DNA of 64,000 nucleotides from Rapana venosa (Eukaryota; Mollusca; Gastropoda; Neogastropoda; Muricidae): NCBI GenBank assembly GCA_028751875.1, contig CM054158.1, positions 53,479,231 to 53,543,230 of the forward strand, read 5' to 3'. Shown piece by piece: positions 45,293 to 58,266 of this stretch (position 1 is its first letter; each line of letters starts with the position of its first letter). The notes under the pieces were generated by a model. It saw only the letters and a program-made list of their open reading frames with translations, ran no database searches and was not told where the DNA came from. The position numbers and the translations under genes were made by a program.

Positions 45293-45511
45293 TTGCTTCC
45301 TCTGCTTGTCAGCTCTTGTCCTGGTCAGGGCCCCACTCCTGTCCCCCTTTCACCTCCCCTAAACCCCCTCCTTCCTGTCCAAGGGCCCAAAAGCAACGTC
45401 CCCCCTGAGGTCGGCGCTGATTTGGAAAACGAATGTCCTCCAGGCTGCCCTGATTTCCCGCCCTGTGGATTGGGTTGTGCCTGCATCAAACATCCGTCCC
45501 CTGCTTCATAG
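45293..45511 (+). CDS. short cysteine-patterned open frame, doubtful
   Basis: A 72-codon frame ending in TAG. Its last third has cysteines spaced C-x3-C-x5-C-x3-C-x-C (about residues 48-64), a spacing resembling that of small disulfide-rich secreted peptides of molluscs, including framework-IX conotoxins; a sixth cysteine expected four residues on is absent (Ser). The N-terminus is Pro/Ser-rich, not a convincing signal peptide, and no dibasic cleavage site precedes the Cys-rich part. Consensus quality here is poor. It could be a lone exon, a decayed gene or chance. Confidence 0.15.
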   Translation: MLPLLVSSCPGQGPTPVPLSPPLNPLLPVQGPKSNVPPEVGADLENECPPGCPDFPPCGLGCACIKHPSPAS

Positions 45512-45821
45512 CACTACGTCTTGTACAGAAGGACAAATCAAGTGCTTTCACACCATGTTACAACCTAAAAGTTCACAACTTTCAAACACACTCACAACAC
45601 ATCATATAACACCATCAAACACAAACATTTTTCATAACACACAAATGAAGCCATGATACAACACACAGGGGAAAGGACACACCCCCCAAAAGGAAAAAAT
45701 CTAACTCAGCGCAGGAAACTGGAGTCCTAAAGCCACATTCCAACTTCAGTGATGAGTCCAAACCGGCACCGTGTGCAGGGGGTTTTTGGTTTTTTTTGGT
45801 TTTTTCTGTCATTGTTTTTTC

Positions 45822-46012
45822 CAGCATGAATGGCTACTGTTCCAAAGGAAAGAAAGGCTTTACCATGTGGCAAGTGTTCTGCGTGCTTTGCACATGGGGC
45901 CTCAGTTTACGTTCATCCCAAAAAAATTTTGGGGGGAAAGGATTAGTATGATGTTAACTAAGGGAAAATTTACCCTTGAGCGGGCGTCTAGTCGGTTTAA
46001 CCCCGGCCTTCA
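45822..46012 (-). mobile_element. SINE family A, antisense and diverged
   Basis: The complement reads GAGGCCCCATGTGCAAAGCA and GCAGAACACTTGCCACATGG, with TTAGTTAACATCATACTAAT and a degraded box B near 45995-46005. Confidence 0.7.
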
Positions 46013-46535
46013 CATGTGGGTGCAATGCTCTGACCCCCAATGCTCCCGTCCCCCCTCAGATTTTAAAAAAAAATCATTTGAACATTTCTTTTATGATGAT
46101 AAATCCATTTGTTTTTGTTTCAAAAATTGAATCTTGCCATTGGCAAAATAATTTTTTTTTTTTAGTCGTAAATAATTAAACGGCAATGAATTTCCCCCCT
46201 CCCCCCCCCCCCCCCTAAAAAAAAAAGTAAAAAACCAAACCAAACCGCCTTACACAACCAAAGATAAAATGATCATTTAAAGACTGAAACCGGATATCAC
46301 GAACCAATGAAAGAATTTCCCCCAAAATCAAAAATGGTTGGATTGAAGCTTTCCTTAAAACTCAGGGCCTTTACAGTTTCACAATGGGGGAAAAAAAAAT
46401 AGGAAAGGGGGTTCCGACAAGATTTTAAAAAAAATCAGCACTCCCCCCGCCATTTGGGTTTTGGGGCATTGCGTTGTCAGCCACCTCGTCCCCATGAACA
46501 CCAAACACGCCAGACACTTTACCACAAAAAAGGGG

Positions 46536-46880
46536 GGGGCGGGGCACCCGGTGGTTAGTCATGCTTCTCATCTGTTTACCGGGTTTCGAAACTCCCTTAA
46601 GGGATTTTTCCCCGGAGTTAACATTGGGGGGCGACTCCCCTCCTAAAAGCCTTGATGAGACTTTAACCGAGGCCCCAGTGTGCGAACGACGTGAACATCT
46701 TGCACACACTTTAAAAAAAGTTATCTTTTCGGAAGAGTAAGTCATGTGTGCTGTGGGAATGGATGACAAAATTTTACAAAAAATTTCATAACAGGGGATG
46801 GATGTAAAAAAAGAAAATGAGTGTTATTCCATTTCCTCAAAAAAAAGAAGAAAATAAATAACCAAATTAAAAATAAAAAA
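46536..46880 (+). mobile_element. SINE family A, near-complete, low-quality consensus
   Basis: CCGGTGGTTAGTCATGC, GGGTTTCGAAACTCC, CCGGAGTTAACATTGG, GATGAGACTTTAACCGAGGC, GTGCGAACGACGTGAACATC, GGGATGGATGTAAAAAAAGA and TTATTCCATTTCCTC appear in family order with an A-rich tail. Confidence 0.82.
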
Positions 46881-47879
46881 AACACTGTTCAAAACAAAAG
46901 GGACAAAAATCCAGAAAAAAGGGAAACAACATGATCACTTTCAAAACAAAAGCTTCTAAAGTTTAGGTGCTCTCTGAACCAGGTATTTATTTTTACATCA
47001 CTCAGGGGAAAAAAAGCTATGATAAGCTTCCCCAACTTTATCTCCCCTATTTTCCCTCCTTGTCAAGGGTTGCACTTCCCTCTGCACAACAAAAAAATAA
47101 ACAGTGTCCCTTTCACCCCAGCAACTTTTACGCACCTTTTTGGAAGAACCCCCAAAAAAACAACAAAAAGCCAAATGTGGGGTAGGGCGGTATGTGTGGG
47201 GGGTTATTTACCTTTTTTTTTTTTAAATGGATTTTCCTTTGAATTTTTTGTCTTCATGATCTGTTTTGGGGGGTTTTTTAAAAAGATTTTTTAAAAATAA
47301 CCTATAAAAAATAAGGAGAGAGGAAGGGGTGGGGGGGGGACCGCGGGAAAAAAAGGGAATGGAAAAGGCGTTGGTATTTTCATTATGTGATGGAGACTTG
47401 TGCTTTTTTTCTAATTTTTAGAAATTGGCTATGTTCCCCACACTCACAAAAATTCAGCGGGCGTGAAAAAGAATTAAAGTGTTAGAAAAGGGTTGAGCTT
47501 TAAATCCGCCGCTTTTGTCCTGAGAAAGAAGGGGGGCTGCTGGTTTCCTCAAACAAGCGGCTTGCCTTCGCACACATTTCATTTAGGGTGAAGGCAGGAG
47601 GATTTTTAGGGAGGAAAAAAAAGGGGGAACCCTTGCATTCCCTTTTTTTCTGACCGCCCGCACGGCTGAAGTGGAGCAAAGGCATGCGAATTTTTTTGTG
47701 GGAGGGTTCTGCATGCGTGACGTGGCGGTTTGCCCCACTTTGGGCGGCAAGTAAAATCAGAGGGTTTGGGGGTGTCCCTGTTTTTGCCTACTTTGATTTG
47801 GATGGAGTTGAAATCAATTTAAAATTTAGACAGTTTTTATTTGAGGAAAAGGGGACAATTAACAAAAGCGAAGTTTATA

Positions 47880-48095
47880 TAGTTTTATCCCTTAAGCATG
47901 TTGTGGGGAAAAAAAGTGCTGGCTGTGCACACACTTTTCTGTGTGTTGTTTGTTTTATGTTTATTGTGGTATTTGTAGACAGAATTTGCATGGTTAAATC
48001 AAATGATTTGAAGCAAGCGCTTTGCTGTTTAGTGTTTGCTTTACAAAATTTGGCGCTATAAAAATTCCTACTTTTTTTTTATTATTATAAAACCT
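47880..48095 (+). mobile_element. CR1/L2-like LINE, copy 6 (3' end only)
   Basis: AAGCAAGCGCTTTGCTGTTT, then ACAAAATTTGGCGCTATAAA and TTATTATTA, a diverged version of the family 3' end. Confidence 0.65.
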
Positions 48096-48282
48096 ATATG
48101 AAGTCTTACAACTTTCTTTTCGGTGCAGGAAAAACAAACATTATAGCACTCAAACACACTACCGACCATGCCAGTGGCAGTCATAGCATATTGGGTGTTA
48201 CGTAAAATTACTGTACTAACAATTTCTGGTCATCTGAACAATTAGATTTAACAAATTTATTACATTTTTAAAATTCTTTTTT

Positions 48283-48390
48283 AAAAATGGGAAAGGATGA
48301 CAAAAATTATGAAATTGCAACGGGAAAGGATGTAAAAAAAACCATGAGTACTTTTTCCATTTCCTAAAAATAAAAGAATAAAAAAAAATA
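48283..48390 (+). mobile_element. SINE family A, 3' fragment
   Basis: GGGAAAGGATGACAAAAATT, CGGGAAAGGATGTAAAAAAA and CTTTTTCCATTTCCTAAAAA match the last third of the family. Confidence 0.65.
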
Positions 48391-48689
48391 AAAAAAATAT
48401 TATTTAAAAAAAATAGGTTATATTTCCCAAAAAAAGCTTGTTTTAAAAAAATGTAATTTCAATACTACTAAATTTAGTGTCCCTTTAAAAAAAAAGTATT
48501 TGCTTTTAAATCCAAAAAAAATTAAAAAATAATCAATTTGTCAAAGGGGAAAAAGCTAAAGTATTTAATTTATACAGATTTCAGCTTTTTCTCCTTTTCA
48601 ATAAATTCCCGCATGCCCCACGTTTTACTAACAAAAAACTTACATTTCACTCTCTCTCTCTCATGTGCATGACACCCACAAAAAAACAC

Positions 48690-48905
48690 ACACCAAAAAG
48701 TCCTCAGGATGAGACTATAAATGAGGTCCTGTGTGTTTAATGTGAAAAAATTTTGCAACGTTAATACACGGCCGCTTTTCGGGAGTAGGCCATTGCTGCC
48801 AGTGGGAAAGGATGACAAAATTTACAAAAATGATCCATGGGAAATAGATGTAAAAAAAAGACACAAAAGTATTTTTTCATTATCAAAATAAAGAAAAATT
48901 TTATT
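48690..48905 (+). mobile_element. SINE family A, 5'-truncated
   Basis: GTCCTCAGGATGAGACTATA, TTCGGGAGTAGGCCATTGC, GGGAAAGGATGACAAAATTT and an A-rich end. No tRNA-like head. Confidence 0.75.
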
Positions 48906-49162
48906 TTTTTTTAAAAATTTTGAAGGAATGTTGCCCTTCCAAAAGGACGCTTCAAAGTTATCCCCCTGCTGTCGAAATCCTGGTGAATGGCTGTTGTTGC
49001 TGAAAAAAACAAAGCACCAAAAAAATAATTATAGTTATGAAACTAATGTAAGAGCGAAAAAAAAAACAAAAAAGTAAAATTTAAATGAAAAAAACCCAAT
49101 CCCCTTAAAAAAAAAAAAAAATTGGAAACTCCAAAAAAAAAGAGAAAAAAAAAAAAACCATG

Positions 49163-49180
49163 ACCCCCCCCCCCCCCCCC

Positions 49181-49225
<45 letters not shown>

Positions 49226-49466
49226 ACCCCCCCCACCCCACCACCCCCCCCAAAACCCACCACCCCCCCCCCCCCCCCCTCCCACCCCCCCCCCCCCCCC
49301 CCCCCCAAAAAAACCCCCCCCCCCCCCCCAAAAAAAAAACCCCCCCCCCCCCCCAAAACCCCCCCCCCCCCCCCCAAAAACCACCCCCCCACCCCTTTTT
49401 TTTCCCCCCCAACCCACCCCCCCCCCCCTTTTCCCCCCACCCCCCCCCCCTCACCAAACCCCCCAA

Positions 49467-49500
<34 letters not shown>

Positions 49501-49640
49501 TTTCCCCCCCCCAAAAACCCCCCCAAAAAAACCCCCCCCCGCCCCCCAAAAAACCCCCCCCCCATTTTCCCCCCCCCCCCACTCGGGGTTGACATTCCAC
49601 ACAAAACCTCTCCACTTTTTCCCCCCCCCCCCAAAACCTT
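49163..49640. repeat. poly-C / A-rich low-complexity tract
   Basis: About 480 bp of long C-runs split by A-runs. Gives Pro/Lys-rich or Gly-rich frames up to 270 codons that are not genes. Run lengths are not trustworthy. Confidence 0.92.
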
Positions 49641-50860
49641 CTACCTCTTTGAAAAACCCCCAAAAACACCCCTTTTTCCCACTTTTTCCCCCCCTACAAA
49701 AAGGACCCCCCTCATTCGATGGTCGCTTTTTTTTTGGTGGTTTTTTTTGCGCGCCCGCCTTGGGGGTGGGGGGTGGGTGAGGGGGGAGAAGGGGAAATTT
49801 GAGGCCCTTTCTTGGGGTTTTCCAAACCCGGGGCCGTTTGGGAGTTTGTGAAAAGTGGGGGGTTTTTTTTTTTGTTTTGTTTTTTTTGGGGGGGGGTGTT
49901 TTGTGGGATTTGGGTTTGTTGCAACCCACGAATTCTCTTCACTGGGGGTGTATTCTCCGGGGGGGTTAGGACAAATTATTTTAAAGGAAAAATTTTGGGG
50001 CCGGCCGTTTTGGGAAAACCCTTGCCTTGGGCCCCCAGCGGCCCTTTGGTTGGTGTCACCGGAGGGGCCTATTTTTTTTGGGGGGTGTGCAACAAACCTT
50101 TTTTTGGGGGCTTTATCTGCAGAAAAAAGGGGGGGAAAAAAGGGCCCCGGGGTTTTTTTTTTCCCGGGGCCTTTAGGTTAAAAAGTTTTTAAGGGATGGG
50201 TTTTGGTTTTGGGGGGGGGGGGGGGGTGAGGGGAAAAGGAAAGGGAGTTTGGGGGGGGAGGGTGGGGGGCGGTGTGTTGTGGTCGTCCCATCTTGGGCTG
50301 GGGTTACGGTTTTTCCCCCCCCCCCCCCCCCCCCCCCCGGGACAGACCTGGACATCCCTGGATCCCCCCGATTGTGTTTTGTGTGTGGTGGGGGCGTGTG
50401 TGTGGGTGTGGGTGGTGAGTGGGGTGTGTGTGGGGGACGCGCACGAACATGCATCTGGGGTGCAAAAAATTTCCTTTTTAAGTTAAAACCCGTGCCTTGG
50501 GGTGGGGGTGTGTGTGTTTTGGTGTTTGGGGCGTTTCACACCCGGGGATGTGTTGAGTGGGGTATTTGTGGGGCAAAAATGCTGTGTAAATGTGTGTGCG
50601 CGCACGTGCATGCCAGGTACATGCGTTTTGGCGCGCGCCGCGCGCGCGTGGGGTGGTGGTGGTGGGGCAAAAGCGAGAGCGTTTATGTGTTTTTTGTGTG
50701 CACCCGCACGCATGTCTGTTTTTGTGTGCGGCACGCATGTAACGGGGCACGGCGCAAGATTGAGACAGAAAAAAAAAAGTCTGGGAAAACAGACAGACAG
50801 ACAGACAGACAGGAAAAAACAGCCCAGGGACAGGGCGAGCGAATAGCTTAACATACAAAA
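49641..50860. other. G-rich and GT/CG-rich sequence before the array
   Basis: Poly-G near 50210-50226, poly-C near 50318-50338, GT tracts near 50385-50430, an alternating GCGCGCGCCGCGCGCGCG run near 50632-50650, and a (GACA)n run near 50792-50813. No gene. Confidence 0.6.
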
Positions 50861-51324
50861 GAGCAGTACTTTTTGGGGGCATTGCCGGGGATAAAATTAA
50901 AAGGGGGGAAAAACCCTGTTTAAAAACTAGGGGGGTAACGCATTTTAAAAACCCCCTAGGGGGTTTTCGCCCGTGCTGGGGGAAAAGGTCCGTGATACTG
51001 ATAAGAGAATCTGAATCCCAGAATGCATCAATGAACAAAAATAAATCATGGCACAAACGTTAGGGATGTAAACACACCCCCACCCCATACACACACCCCC
51101 CCACATACCACACACACACACGCACGCCGCACGCGCGTGGCGCGGCCCCCCCAAAACATACACACACACACCGGGAAAGTACACCCTTTCTGTATCAGTG
51201 TCTATGTGCTGTGTCCTGTCCTTTTGGCCCCGCTCTGTCTCGTCATGGCTAAAATAGCCCTCTTTTGTGTGTGCGTGCGTTGTGTGTGTGGGGGTGTGTG
51301 TGTGTGTGTGTGTTTGGAAAGTCC

Positions 51325-51410
51325 CGACAGAGACCCAAAAAGACCGGCATTAAGGCGGAGGGTTTTTTCTCTTGGGCATCTGTCGATGGTCGGGGGCCTA
51401 CTTGTCCCGT
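51325..51410 (+). repeat. array block 2, partial copy
   Basis: GACCGGCATTAAGGCGGAGG and ATGGTCGGGGGCCTACTTGT correspond to the right half of the block 2 copy at 59160-59427. Confidence 0.7.
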
Positions 51411-51549
51411 GCGCCTGACGTCTGTCTGACTGTCTAAACACTTTTTCCCCGTCCTGTCGAAATGTCTGTCCCCCTGTCGTCCCCCTCTGCAGTGTCTTTT
51501 GCTTGTCCCCTTTTTCTCTTTTTTTTTTTTGGGTCCTCTCTCTCTTGTC

Positions 51550-52770
51550 TACACAAACCCCACAACCCCCCACCAACCATCACATCATCCCATCACACCA
51601 TCCCCACCCCCACACAATCACTCCACACCACACAACCACAAACCCCAAAATTACCACCACACCACTCCACACCACCCCACACCTCACGATCCAAACCCAC
51701 CCCAAACCCCCCAAACCCCACCCCACCACCACAAATTAAAAACAATCCCACCCTAAACCAAACCACACTACACCCACCAAAACTACCACACCACCCCTAA
51801 CCCCCACCCAAAAAACCACATCACACCACACTACCACACAACACCACACCAAAACCCCAAAAAACCCCAAAAACCACCCACCCCCACCACACCACACTAC
51901 CAAAAAAACCCCACCACACTACCACACCACACACCACACCACACCCACCACCCCTACCACACTAAACCCCACCACACTAAACCCCACCCCCCACACCCCA
52001 CCACACTACCCCACCACACCACAAAACCACAAACCCCAACTAAACCCCATCACACTACCACCCACAAATAAACCCCACCACACTAAACCCCACCACCCCC
52101 ACCACATCACACTACCACACCACCACACCACACCACACCACACTAAACCCCCTACGCCACACCACACTACCACGCCACAAAACCCCACTACCACACCCCA
52201 CTACCACACCCCCAACCCCACCCCCACACTAAACCCCACCACACTACCACCCCCACACTACCACACCAATCACCCTAACCCCACCACCACAAACCCCCCA
52301 AAACCACACCACACCACCACACCCCATCACACTACCACACTAACCCCACCACACTACCAAAACCACCCCACTACCAAAACCACACTCCCACACCCCATCA
52401 CACTACCACACCACCACACACCACACCACACCAAAACCAAAATACCACACCCCACTACCCCAAAACCCCACCCCCCACCACCACCCACACTACAAAAACC
52501 AAAACCACACTACCCCCCACCCCACTACCACAACCCCAAACCAAAACTACCACACCCACTACCACACCACACTAAACCCCACCACCACACCACACCCACC
52601 ACACCACACTACCACACCCCAAAATACCACACCACACCACCCACCCCAAACCCCACCCACCCTAACCCCACCTCACTACCACCCACACTACCAAAACCAC
52701 CACACCCCCACACCACCTACCACACCACACTACCACAAACCCCACAACCCCACCACACTACCACACCAAA
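51550..52770. repeat. CCACA-type satellite, stretch 1
   Basis: About 1.2 kb of ACCACACCACACTACCACAC-type sequence, almost free of G on the plus strand, with CCCCA and CAAAACC variants. It begins at a TCTCTCTTGTCTACAC junction like the other two stretches. Confidence 0.92.
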
Positions 52771-52772
52771 CA

Positions 52773-52814
<42 letters not shown>

Positions 52815-52830
52815 CACACACACTACCAAA

Positions 52831-52979
52831 GCAAGGACTGCTAACCGTCTGCTTTATTGCTGTCTTACCGGTGTAAGGGAAACAACCCCTTTTTGTAGCT
52901 AGTAGAACACCCGGAAAAAAAAGGAGGTGAGCCCCTTAAAAAAACCCCAAACCCATATCAGTGATAGACTGGGTCTTCT
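52831..52979 (+). repeat. array block 1, copy 1
   Basis: Starts GCAAGGACTGCTAACCGTCT, contains GTGTAAGGGAAACAACCCC and GAGGTGAGCCCCTTAAAAAA, ends GATAGACTGGGTCTTCT. Preceded by a CA tract. Confidence 0.85.
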
Positions 52980-53039
52980 AGAACCAAAAATGTAATTTTC
53001 AAAGACAATAATAATTTTAAGGGCAAGCAAAAGGCACCA

Positions 53040-53076
53040 CACAACCCCACACACACACACAACACACCCCACACAC

Positions 53077-53108
<32 letters not shown>

Positions 53109-53715
53109 CACCCCCACACAAAAGGGACACACCCCCACAAAACACCTACAGATGCACGTGCGCATCGCGCACGCCACGCACACAAAACCCCGACAACCCA
53201 CACTCATAAATACATACACTTTTGCCCGTGTGCGCGCGCACACACACACAAAACACTCAAAATACACACACACACATACATACACCCAAACTTGCGCGCG
53301 CGTGCGCGCACACAAACCCCAATACAAAACACAAAGCTCCCCACACATACCTCGCACACCCTCGCAAAAAACACTTACACACTCACACTCAACAAACACA
53401 CACACACACCACACAGAAAAGGACACACACACCCGCACGCAAACCCCGCAGGGATACACAATGCAGTTTTCCACCACGCGGGGGGCGCGCCCCGCGCGCA
53501 CCACACACACACCACACACACACACACACCCCACAAACACACCCTCACAAACTCACCCCTAAAATACACAAAGCACATACAACACACCTTTTTTTCCCCC
53601 GTTTCGAACCCCACATGGCCCCACGCACACACGCACAATATACAGACACGCCTTTGCACAAAAGACGCCCTTTCACACACACACACACGACACCCACATT
53701 TTTCCAACCATCCCC

Positions 53716-53747
<32 letters not shown>

Positions 53748-53870
53748 ACAAATATACCGTGCAAGCGGGGGCGAACACACCCCAAAACAACACCCACACA
53801 CACACACACAAACACCCACAAAAACACCACCCCACATGGAAAAAATACATTTTTAAAAAGGCCAAGCAAA
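53040..53870. repeat. (CA)n with interspersed CG-rich segments
   Basis: CA repeats broken by alternating TGCGCGCGCACACAC and GCGCGCGTGCGCGC segments near 53230 and 53295, and by a GGGGGGCGCGCCCCGCGCGC segment near 53480. This is the spacer between block 1 and block 2. Confidence 0.88.
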
Positions 53871-53957
53871 CTGGGGGGGGTGTTTTTGCTTTCGTTTGTG
53901 CGTGCGTGCGTTTTTGGGGTGCCTGCTTCTGTGTGGTGTTGGGGTGTGTGTGTGTGG

Positions 53958-54223
53958 TTGTTTGCCCCGGGCCCGCACCTGATCATTGCGTGAGCAATGA
54001 AACATGCGTGTGTGCCCAAATGATCATTATTTTTATCAAATTATTTCCTCGGGGAAAAATGCAAGGGAAAACAACTGCTGCCCCCTTCATTGGTTTTAAA
54101 AAAAAGGGGTTTCCCCTTACACTGTTAAACACGGCAGGGGACCAAAGGCAAGGGGTGCTGCATTTTAGTCGGATTTTTTTTTCTTGGTCGTTTTCGATGG
54201 TCGGGAGGCCCACTTGTCTGGCG
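53958..54223 (+). repeat. array block 2, copy 1
   Basis: GCACCTGATCATTGCGTGAG, GATCATTATTTTTATCAAAT, CTTACACTGTTAAACACGGC and GATGGTCGGGAGGCCCACTT correspond in order to the copy at 59160. Its core (about 54092-54158) is the inverse of the block 1 core. Confidence 0.85.
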
Positions 54224-54325
54224 CCTGCCGTCGTTGACTGTTGTCTGCTCGTCTGTCTGACTGTCTGTCTCTTGCAGTGTCCTGCTTTCGTTCTCTTTGT
54301 TTTTCCCCGTTGTCTCTCTCTGTCA
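54224..54325. repeat. short GTCT-type tract
   Basis: CTGTCTGACTGTCTGTCTC then TTGTCTCTCTCTGTCAACAC at the junction with the satellite. Only about 100 bp, against 1.6 kb in the next unit. Confidence 0.75.
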
Positions 54326-57300
54326 ACACCCAACACAACCCACACCACACTCACCACCACACCAACCCCCACCCCAACAAAACCTCAGACACACCACCAC
54401 ACCACACCAACCACCACCACCCACCCACACCAACCCCAAAACCAAAACCACAAACCACACCACACCCACACTACAAAACCACAACACCACCAAACCCCAC
54501 CAACTACCACACCACCACACCACACCACACCCACCACAACCACCACACCACAAATACCACACCAACCAACCCATTACCACAAACCCCACCACCTACCACC
54601 ACACCACCACAAACCACCTACAACCACACCACACTACCCACACCACACCACACTACAACACCACACCACACCACACTACCACACCACACCAAACTACCAC
54701 ACCCACGCCACACTACCACAAACCCCACCATACCAAAACTACCACACCACACCCCACTACCACACCACATCAACCACACAAACCCCCACAATACCACACT
54801 ACCCACCCACCCACAAACCCAACCACACCATACTACCACACCACCACCACACCACACCAACCCCACCCCACCACACCCCACACCACCACACCACACTCCA
54901 CCACACCACCACACACCACACAACTACCACAAACCCCACCACCACACCCACACCACACCACCACACCACACCACACACTACACACCACACACACTACCAC
55001 ACCACACTACCACACCACACACACACCACCACCCCACCAAAACTACCACAAACCCCCAACACCACACCACACTACCACACCACACCACACACCACACCAC
55101 ACTACCACCCAAACCCCACCACACCCACCACACCACACCACACACCACACCCCACCAACCCCCACACACCACACCACACTACCACACCACCCCCTACCAA
55201 CCCCTAAAACCCCCACACCACACACCACCACCACACCACACACCACACCGACCCCCACCACACCCACAACCCCCACACCACCCCACCCTACCACACCACC
55301 ACTTCCCCACCACACTACACACGACACTACCACACCACACTACCCCCAACACCACCACACCACACTACAAACCCCACCACCGCACCACCCCACCACACCA
55401 CCCCCTATACACCACACTACCACACCACCACAACCACACCACACTCAAATACCCCACACACACCAACACTACAAAAACACACAACACCACCACACCACAC
55501 CACACACCACACCACCACACCACCCACACTACCACACCCCACCAACTACCACACCACCACACCTCACTACCACACCACACCACACCACCCACACCACACT
55601 ACCACACCACACCACCACCCACACACCACACCACACCACACACACACCACACCACACTACCAACACCACACCACACTACCACACCACGCACACACCTACC
55701 ACACCACACCACCACCACACCACACAACACTACCACACCACATCACACTACCACACCACACCACACTACACACCCCACACACCCCACCACACTACCACAC
55801 CACACCCCAAAACCCCCACACCAACTACCACACCACACCCCACCACCAACCCACACACCACACCACACCACACCCACCCCCAACCCACCCCACCATACCA
55901 CACCATACCACACCACCACACCAAAACCACCCACACCACAACCACACCACACCAAACACCACACACTCAAAACCCACCACCAACCACCACCACACCCCCA
56001 CTCACACCACACACACTACACACCACCTACACCACACCCCCAAACCCCACCACCACACCACACTAAACCCCACCACACCCACACCTACCACACACAACCC
56101 CACCACACCAACACTACCACACCCACACTACCACACACACACCAACACCACACCCCACCACATTACCACACCACACTACCCCCCACACACCACACCACAC
56201 ACCATACCACCACACCACCACACCACACCAACACCACCACACCCAAAACCACACCCCACTACCAAAACCACACCACACCACCACACCACACCACCACTTC
56301 ACACCACACTACCACACTCACTACACCCCCACACTACACCACACACACCACCACACACACCAACCCCCACCACCACACCACACCACCACTACACCAAAAC
56401 ACCACACCACAACTACCACACCACATACCACAAACACTACACCAACACCACCAAAACCCCCACACCCACCCCCACACTTTCCACAACCACACTACCACAC
56501 CACACCACACCCCCCCACAACACTACCACCACCACAACCACCCCAATAACCCACACTACAAAACCACACAAACACCACCACACCACACCACACACCACAC
56601 CACCAAACCCCCACACCACATACCACACCACCCCCACACCCACACTACCACACCACCCACCACCCACCCCACACCCCTCACAAACCCCAAAACCCCACCA
56701 CACCCCACTACCACACCACACCAACACTAAAACCCCACCACACCACACTACCCCACCCACACCAACACCAAAACTACCCACACCACACCACACCACACAC
56801 AACACCACACCACACTACCCACCACACCCCACACCACACCACCACACCACCCCACACAAAAACACCCCCCACCCCACCACCACACCCCACACCACACAAA
56901 ACACCACACAAACCCCACCCACACCCATACCACACCACACCAACCACCACACCACACTACCACACCCACACACACCACCACTTCCCCACCCACCACAACC
57001 ACACACACTACCACCACCCCCCACACACCCACACCCACCACACTACACCCACAACTACCACACCACCCACCACCCCAAACCCCACCTCACACCACACCAA
57101 CACTACCAACACAGACCACACTACCACACCACATCACAACCACACTACCAACACCACACCACCAACCCCCAACCTCATACCACATAAACCCACAACCACA
57201 CCACACTACCACACAAACAACCACACCACCACACCACACAACCACACCACACCTCACACCAAAAACACACACACCACACCACTACCACCCAACCACCACC

Positions 57301-58020
57301 CTCACTACCCAAACCACACCTCACTACCACACCACATTACCACACACACCTCACTACCACACCCACACTACCACACCACAACCACACCACCCCAACCTCA
57401 CTACCACACCACACCACCACACCACACCCCACCACCACACCCACTACCCCACCAACACTACCACTCACACCACCCCCACCCCACCACTTCAACACCACCC
57501 ACCACACCCCACACTCACTACCCACCCCCTACCAACCACACCACACCACCCAAAACCTCACTAAAAACCACACCCACCACCACACCACACACCACCCTCA
57601 CTACCACACCACATCCAAACCCACATACCACACCACACTACCACACCCCACCCCACCCCACCCCCTACCACACCACACCACACCACCACACCTCATCCAA
57701 CCCCACCACCACACCCACAACAACCCCCAAAATTAACCACACCACCAAACCCCACACACCCCACCACCCCCAAAAACATTTCAACACCACCCACCAAAAA
57801 CCCCCCACACCTACTACCCCACCACACTCCCCACCAAACCCACCACCACACCTAACACAAAACCCCCCACACCACACCCCCACCACCACCCTCACTACCA
57901 CACCCCACTACCACACCCACCACACTACCACACCCAAAAACTACCCCAACCCACCACCTCCCCACTACCCACAACACCCACACCCCCACTACCAAACCCC
58001 ACACCCCCAACTACCACACC
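54326..58020. repeat. CCACA-type satellite, stretch 2
   Basis: About 3.7 kb of C/A-only pentamer-like repeat with CTACC inserts. It keeps a plus-strand frame open for over 800 codons (Thr/His/Pro-only) because stop codons beginning with T are rare in such sequence. That frame is not a gene. Confidence 0.94.
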
Positions 58021-58045
58021 ACACAAAAAACACACACGACTTGAA

Positions 58046-58178
58046 GCAAGGAGCTAGCAGTCTGCCCATTGCCCCTTTTATGGTGTAAGGGAACAACCTC
58101 TTTTTGAGCTATAGAAAAAGAAAATGAGGTGAGCTCCCTTAAAAAAACCCAAACTCAGTAACGTCATGATAGCTGGTT
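58046..58178 (+). repeat. array block 1, copy 2
   Basis: GCAAGGAGCTAGCAGTCTGC, TGTAAGGGAACAACCTCTTT, GAGGTGAGCTCCCTTAAAAA and ACTCAGTAACG in the same order as copies 1 and 3. Confidence 0.85.
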
Positions 58179-58219
58179 TCGACAACAAACAGTAATCTAA
58201 ATAATTCAGTGCAGCAAAC

Positions 58220-58226
58220 GACACAA

Positions 58227-58266
<40 letters not shown>

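Larger units (their letters stand above)
38490..50480. other. region of abnormal homopolymer texture
   Basis: From about 38490 the sequence changes to long strings of short homopolymers (AAAA, TTTTT, GGGG, CCCC) with few alternating dinucleotides. Recognisable repeats inside it (46536, 48690) differ from their cleaner relatives largely by bases copied from a neighbour. I see no real gene in it apart from the uncertain frame at 45293. Between 40700 and 44600 it is extremely AT-rich with no identifiable feature; a GT tract lies at about 44645-44710. Confidence 0.65.

Noticed and set aside
49035..49929. Glycine-rich or proline-rich frames of 200-274 codons
   Set aside because: Produced by poly-C runs of uncertain length. 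No silk- or shell-matrix-like periodicity beyond the homopolymers.
53222..56730. Open frames of 660-830 codons rich in Thr, His and Pro
   Set aside because: They follow the CCACA satellite exactly. C/A-only sequence rarely forms stop codons in these frames. There is no domain, no start context and no compositional change at the ends.
54326..58020. Telomeric repeat
   Set aside because: The motif is CCACA/TGTGG-like, not the TTAGGG expected for molluscs, and it is interrupted by conserved blocks.
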